Assembly (NCBI RefSeq): GCF_035593985.1
Contig: NZ_CP141587.1
Span: 186,001 to 250,000 of the forward strand
Direction of reading: 5' to 3'
DNA length: 64,000 nucleotides
Source of the DNA: Sphingomonas sp. LY29
GTDB taxonomy: Bacteria > Pseudomonadota > Alphaproteobacteria > Sphingomonadales > Sphingomonadaceae
This document shows positions 60,568 to 64,000 of the stretch, piece after piece (position 1 is the stretch's first letter; each line of letters opens with the position of its first letter). A model generated the notes under the pieces. That model saw only the letters and a program-made list of their open reading frames with translations. It was not told where the DNA came from and searched no databases. The translations under genes were made by a program, and so were the position numbers.

Positions 60568-61385
60568 GCGAAGATATCGTCCCTGTGCGCGAACCGGCAC
60601 CGGCGAAGGTCAATCTGGCACTGCATGTGCGCGGGCGGATGGCGGACGGTCGCCATGCGCTGGAGACGATCTTCGCTTTCTGCACCGACGGCGACCGGGT
60701 CGAGGCGACGGAAGCGTCGTCGCTGTCGCTCACAATCGACGGGCCCTTTGCCGGCGGACTCTCGACCGATGGCGACAATCTGGTCCTCAGGGCGGGCGAG
60801 ATGCTTCGGGACGCTGCGGGATCGACGGCGGGCGCGGAGCTTCGACTGACCAAGAATTTGCCGGTCGCGTCGGGGATCGGCGGGGGATCGGCCGACGCCG
60901 CGGCCGCCCTGCGCGCGCTCACCGCCTTGTGGCGGATCGACCCGGCTCACGCCTCGACGGTCGCGCCCAAACTGGGGGCCGACGTGCCGGCCTGCCTGTT
61001 GAGCATGACCGCGCGGGGCGAAGGAGCGGGGGATCGCCTGCAACTGGTCGACGATCCACGCATCGCTGGAACGCCGATCCTGCTGGTCAACCCACTCGAG
61101 GCGCTGTCCACGGCGGCAGTCTTCGCGGGTTGGGACGGGACCGATGTCGGACCGCTCGATGACTGGATCGCCGGCCGCAACGACCTCGAACCGCCGGCGA
61201 GCGAGATCGTGCCCGCGATCGGGGACATCCTCGACTGGATGGGAGTGCAGGACGGTGTGACGCTGGCCCGAATGTCGGGCAGCGGCGCGACCTGCTTCGC
61301 GTTATTCGATGACGAGCCAACGCGGGATGCCGCCTCCGCTGCATGCCCGTCGAACTGGTGGCATCTGGCGACCAACCTGCGCTAG
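60564..61385 (+). CDS. ispE: 4-diphosphocytidyl-2-C-methyl-D-erythritol kinase
   Basis: This 273-residue GHMP kinase catalyses the fourth step of the MEP isoprenoid pathway. PAPAKVNLALHVRGRMADG opens the protein, the ATP loop is LPVASGIGGGSADAAAAL (about residues 97-114), and the C-terminal glycine motif is RMSGSGATCFALF. The start is GTG at 60564, overlapping the TPR stop as GTGA, so translation is coupled. The next gene starts eight bases after the stop. Confidence 0.96.
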   Translation: MSEDIVPVREPAPAKVNLALHVRGRMADGRHALETIFAFCTDGDRVEATEASSLSLTIDGPFAGGLSTDGDNLVLRAGEMLRDAAGSTAGAELRLTKNLPVASGIGGGSADAAAALRALTALWRIDPAHASTVAPKLGADVPACLLSMTARGEGAGDRLQLVDDPRIAGTPILLVNPLEALSTAAVFAGWDGTDVGPLDDWIAGRNDLEPPASEIVPAIGDILDWMGVQDGVTLARMSGSGATCFALFDDEPTRDAASAACPSNWWHLATNLR

Positions 61386-61393
61386 GGCGCGGC

Positions 61394-62740
61394 ATGAGCA
61401 GACCGATCCTGACCGCCGCCGCGATGCGCGCCGCCGAAGCCGCGACCATCGCCGGCGGAACGTCCGAACAAATGCTGATGGAGCGCGCGGGCGCCGCACT
61501 GGCCGAAGCCATCCGCCGCTATACGGCGCCCGGCGACACGTTGGTGCTTTGCGGCCCCGGGAATAACGGCGGTGACGGCTATGTCGCAGCGCGCCTGCTG
61601 AAAGAAACGGGTTGGCCGGTCCGCGTGGCAGCGAGCGCGGAGCCGTCGACGGATGCAGGACGGGCAGCGAGGCAGGGATGGCCGGGTGCGGTCGAAAGCA
61701 TCGACAAGACGAGCGGTGCCGCAATCCTCGTCGATTGCCTGTTTGGCACGGGACTGACGCGCGGCTTGGAAGCCTCGCTGGTCGAACGCTTTATCGAACT
61801 CGGAGAAAAAGCCGCGCTTGTCGTCGCTGCCGACTTGCCCAGCGGGGTGTCGAGCGACGATGGGGCCATGCTCTCACCGGTTCCGCGCATCGACCTGACC
61901 GTCGCGTTCGGTGCGCTGAAGCCGGCTCACCGTTTGATGCCGGCCATGGCGAGCATGGGACGGGTCGTGCTTGCCGACATCGGCATCGACGCCGCGCGTG
62001 ACTGGCATGAGATCGAGGCGCCTTCGATCCCGCCGCTCGATCCGGCGGGTCATAAGTTCGACCGCGGGCTGGTGCACTGCCTTGCCGGGACGATGCCCGG
62101 CGCGATCGCGCTGTCTGCGACTGCCGCGGCGCGGGCAGGGGCGGGCTATGTCCGGGTCAGCACCTCGCGCGGGATCGACCATCTTCCCGCCGCGGTCGTT
62201 CAGACCGATACTGCCGTCGTCAATGATCCGCGCGTGGGCTGCATCCTCGTCGGGCCGGGGCTTGGCAATGTCCCGCAGGTGTTGACCCTCGCGCTCACCG
62301 CGCCGCGCCCGGTGGTGATCGACGCCGACGCGATAGGGCATGTCGGCGAGCCCAAGCGGCTGCACGGTCATGACGCCATCCTGACCCCGCACGAGGGCGA
62401 ATTCGTCAAGCTGTTCGGCGATCTGCCCGGCAGCAAGGCCGACCGCGCCACCGCAGCAGCCGAGGCGAGCAAATCGGTGGTGATCTATAAGGGCGCGGAC
62501 ACCTTGGTGGCTTCGCCCGATGGCCGGGTTGGATTCGCACCGCCGGCGCCGGCATGGCTGGCGACCGCCGGAACCGGCGACGTGCTGGCCGGCATCGTCG
62601 CCGCGATGCGCGCGCGGGGATTGCCCAGCTTCGAAGCGGCTTGTGCCGCCGTCTGGATTCACGGACGCGCTGCAGAGGCGGCCGGGCCAGGAATGATCGC
62701 GGACGATCTTGCCGCCGCAATCCCTTTGGCGGTGCCATGA
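61394..62740 (+). CDS. Bifunctional NAD(P)H-hydrate epimerase / ADP- or ATP-dependent dehydratase
   Basis: This protein of 448 residues repairs hydrated NAD(P)H. The N-terminal epimerase domain has VLCGPGNNGGDGYVAARLLK and ADLPSGVSSDDG. The C-terminal ribokinase-like dehydratase domain has VIDADAIGHVG, LTPHEGEFVKLFG and TAGTGDVLAGIVAAMRARG. The start is ATG 61394, eight bases after ispE, with an upstream in-frame ATG inside ispE ignored. Its stop overlaps the next start as ATGA. Confidence 0.95.
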   Translation: MSRPILTAAAMRAAEAATIAGGTSEQMLMERAGAALAEAIRRYTAPGDTLVLCGPGNNGGDGYVAARLLKETGWPVRVAASAEPSTDAGRAARQGWPGAVESIDKTSGAAILVDCLFGTGLTRGLEASLVERFIELGEKAALVVAADLPSGVSSDDGAMLSPVPRIDLTVAFGALKPAHRLMPAMASMGRVVLADIGIDAARDWHEIEAPSIPPLDPAGHKFDRGLVHCLAGTMPGAIALSATAAARAGAGYVRVSTSRGIDHLPAAVVQTDTAVVNDPRVGCILVGPGLGNVPQVLTLALTAPRPVVIDADAIGHVGEPKRLHGHDAILTPHEGEFVKLFGDLPGSKADRATAAAEASKSVVIYKGADTLVASPDGRVGFAPPAPAWLATAGTGDVLAGIVAAMRARGLPSFEAACAAVWIHGRAAEAAGPGMIADDLAAAIPLAVP

Positions 62741-63909
62741 GCGACCCGGTGATTCGCATCGCCGCGCGCGGTGACGGCGTGACGGCGGCGGGCAAGCATG
62801 TCGCGTTCGGCGTTCCCGGGGACGTGGTGCTCGACGATGGCACGCTGCAGCAAGGGCCAGGGCATCAGGTGCCGCCATGCCGTCACTTCCCAATCTGCGG
62901 CGGATGCCAGCTTCAACACCTGACCGACGCCGCCTACGCCGATTATTGCCGCAGCCGGGTGGTCGGGGCGCTTGCCCAGCATGGCATCGAAACCGAGGTG
63001 CGCGAGCCGCACCTGTCGCCGCCGCGGAGCCGCCGGCGCGCGACACTGCGGGCGCTGTCACTGGGGAAGGGGATCGCGATCGGATTCAACGAAGCGGGCA
63101 GCAATCGTGTCGTCGACCTGCGCGAATGCCATGTGCTTCGGCCCGAACTGTTCGCACTCGTCGAGCCTTTGCGTCGTCTGTTCAAAACGATCCTTCCGGC
63201 GAAGCGGTCGGGCGAGATCCAGATGTCGCTGACGCAGGACGGCGTCGACCTGTCGCTGAAGGGCGTGCAGATCGTCGGTCTTGCCGCAATCGAAGGGCTG
63301 ACCGAATTCGCCAAGACGCATGGCCTCGCCCGGCTGTCGGTGGACGAGGGATATGGCCCGGAGACGCGCTACGAGCCGAAGCCGACGTCGGTAAGCCTGT
63401 CGGGAACGCGCGTCGCGCTTCCGACCGGGGCATTCCTGCAGGCGACCGAGGACGGCGAGCGCGCACTGGTCGAGGCGGTGCTCGAGGCGACCGCGGGCGC
63501 GGCTCGGACCGCCGACCTGTTCGCAGGCCTTGGCACGTTCGCGCTGGCGATGCCGGGTGAGGTAATGGCAGCCGAGGCGGCACGCGATCCGATCCTCGCG
63601 CTCAAGGCCGCGGCGCCGCGGGTGAAGGCGGAGCATCGCGATCTGTATCGGCGCCCGTATGAGGCCGATGAACTCGCCGACTTCGACGCCGTCGTCCTCG
63701 ATCCGCCGAGGTCAGGCGCGTTCGAACAGATCGCGCGGCTTGCGGAATCGAGCGTGCCGCGCATCGCCTACGTCAGCTGCAATCCCGCCACGTTCGCGCG
63801 CGATGCCGAGAAGCTGGTCGAGGGCGGCTATCGCCTTGCGTGGGTTCGGCCGGTCGGCCAGTTCCGCTGGTCGACGCATGTGGAGTTGGCCGCAGCCTTC
63901 ACGCGCTAG
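62737..63909 (+). CDS. Class I SAM-dependent RNA m5U methyltransferase (RlmD/TrmA-like)
   Basis: This 390-residue protein methylates a uridine in RNA, probably 23S rRNA. The iron-sulfur-type motif CRHFPICGGCQLQHL lies at about residues 49-63. The methyltransferase core has ADLFAGLGTFALAMPG, the catalytic-pocket DPPRSGAFEQ and YVSCNPATFARD with the nucleophilic Cys. A separate TRAM domain is reduced. The exact target (RlmD-like or RlmC-like position) is not determinable here. It is coupled to the previous gene by an ATGA overlap and shares CTAG with a convergent partial gene. Confidence 0.92.
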   Translation: MSDPVIRIAARGDGVTAAGKHVAFGVPGDVVLDDGTLQQGPGHQVPPCRHFPICGGCQLQHLTDAAYADYCRSRVVGALAQHGIETEVREPHLSPPRSRRRATLRALSLGKGIAIGFNEAGSNRVVDLRECHVLRPELFALVEPLRRLFKTILPAKRSGEIQMSLTQDGVDLSLKGVQIVGLAAIEGLTEFAKTHGLARLSVDEGYGPETRYEPKPTSVSLSGTRVALPTGAFLQATEDGERALVEAVLEATAGAARTADLFAGLGTFALAMPGEVMAAEAARDPILALKAAAPRVKAEHRDLYRRPYEADELADFDAVVLDPPRSGAFEQIARLAESSVPRIAYVSCNPATFARDAEKLVEGGYRLAWVRPVGQFRWSTHVELAAAFTR

Positions 63910-64000
63910 CCGTGAAGCAGCCTGGCGCCGGCGTGGACGGTCAGGCCGACGAGGCATAATGTCGACAATGCGAAGATTGGAAAACGGATCGCGACGCGGT
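63906..64000 (-). CDS. C-terminal end of a possible membrane protein (cut by window end)
   Basis: On the minus strand the frame is open from the window edge to a TAG at 63906-63908, encoding about 30 residues that include FPIFALSTLCLVGLTVHAG and a short ARLLHG tail. The hydrophobicity suggests the last membrane span of a longer protein. The stop overlaps that of the methyltransferase gene in CTAG, the same convergent pattern seen at other gene pairs in the window. Too little is visible to name it. Confidence 0.4.
   Translation of the reverse strand, partial: RVAIRFPIFALSTLCLVGLTVHAGARLLHG

Overview
The window is ordinary chromosome of an alphaproteobacterium, most likely a member of the Sphingomonadales. 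DNA is GC-rich throughout and coding density is very high. The recognisable order addA-trxA-secA, the GatB/YqeY-dnaG-rpoD block divergent from carAB-greA, the E1-beta subunit of pyruvate dehydrogenase with its own lipoyl domain, the PA0069-type radical SAM protein and the DUF4170, DUF488 and DOMON-like small proteins all fit this group. Genus cannot be fixed from the sequence alone. No plasmid, phage, CRISPR array, rRNA operon or complete IS element is visible.

Layout. 1-7.2 kb: 3' end of addA, trxA, secA and a two-domain PutA. 7.2-15.5 kb: tRNA-Asn, nadK, mfd, sdhE, recG, tyrS. 15.6-22 kb: a DOMON-like protein and a NamZ-like hydrolase, a VWA/MoxR pair separated by a soluble chemotaxis receptor, an unrecognised protein, and a lone PspC-domain gene behind a textbook sigma-54 promoter. 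22.0-22.6 kb: the only long gene-free stretch, holding a run of hairpins (a dispersed repeat) and a frameshifted gene remnant. 22.6-32.6 kb: rpoD, dnaG, a DUF559 nuclease gene bracketed by inverted REP palindromes, yqeY, carA (with a REP copy inside its reading frame), carB, greA. 32.6-36.5 kb: rhomboid protease, a membrane winged-helix protein, DUF4170, and a four-gene operon of small envelope-stress proteins behind a probable EcfG (general stress) promoter. 36.5-44.6 kb: eno, ftsB, pdhA, pdhB, a degenerate squalene/phytoene-synthase-like gene, an EF-hand protein, trmFO, a glyoxalase-fold protein, DUF488 and a host-attachment-family protein with a perfect EcfG promoter. 44.6-51.3 kb: gyrA, yaaA, an exported TPR protein with a clear terminator, and a divergent histidine-kinase-like protein. 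51.3-51.7 kb: tRNA-Ile2 and tRNA-Pro facing each other across a second copy of the dispersed repeat. 51.8-57.2 kb (all minus): lipoprotein, M28 peptidase, radical SAM protein, lytic transglycosylase, uracil-DNA-glycosylase-like protein. 57.3-63.9 kb (all plus, tightly packed): ETF-quinone oxidoreductase, TPR protein, ispE, NAD(P)HX repair enzyme, 23S rRNA m5U-type methyltransferase.

Most genes are housekeeping: replication and transcription (dnaG, rpoD, gyrA, mfd, recG, greA), translation and tRNA modification (tyrS, trmFO, the rRNA methyltransferase), central metabolism (eno, pdhAB, carAB, putA, ETF-QO) and the envelope (secA, ftsB, Slt, NamZ). The most interesting non-routine structure is the REP-DUF559-REP unit wedged between yqeY and dnaG. 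It appears to have changed the dnaG start codon, and a sister REP lies in frame inside the neighbouring carA. This looks like a small REP-associated nuclease element and is the best candidate for something little described. Second-tier signals are the sigma-54/PspC unit, the two EcfG promoters and the composite palindromic repeat present in two copies.
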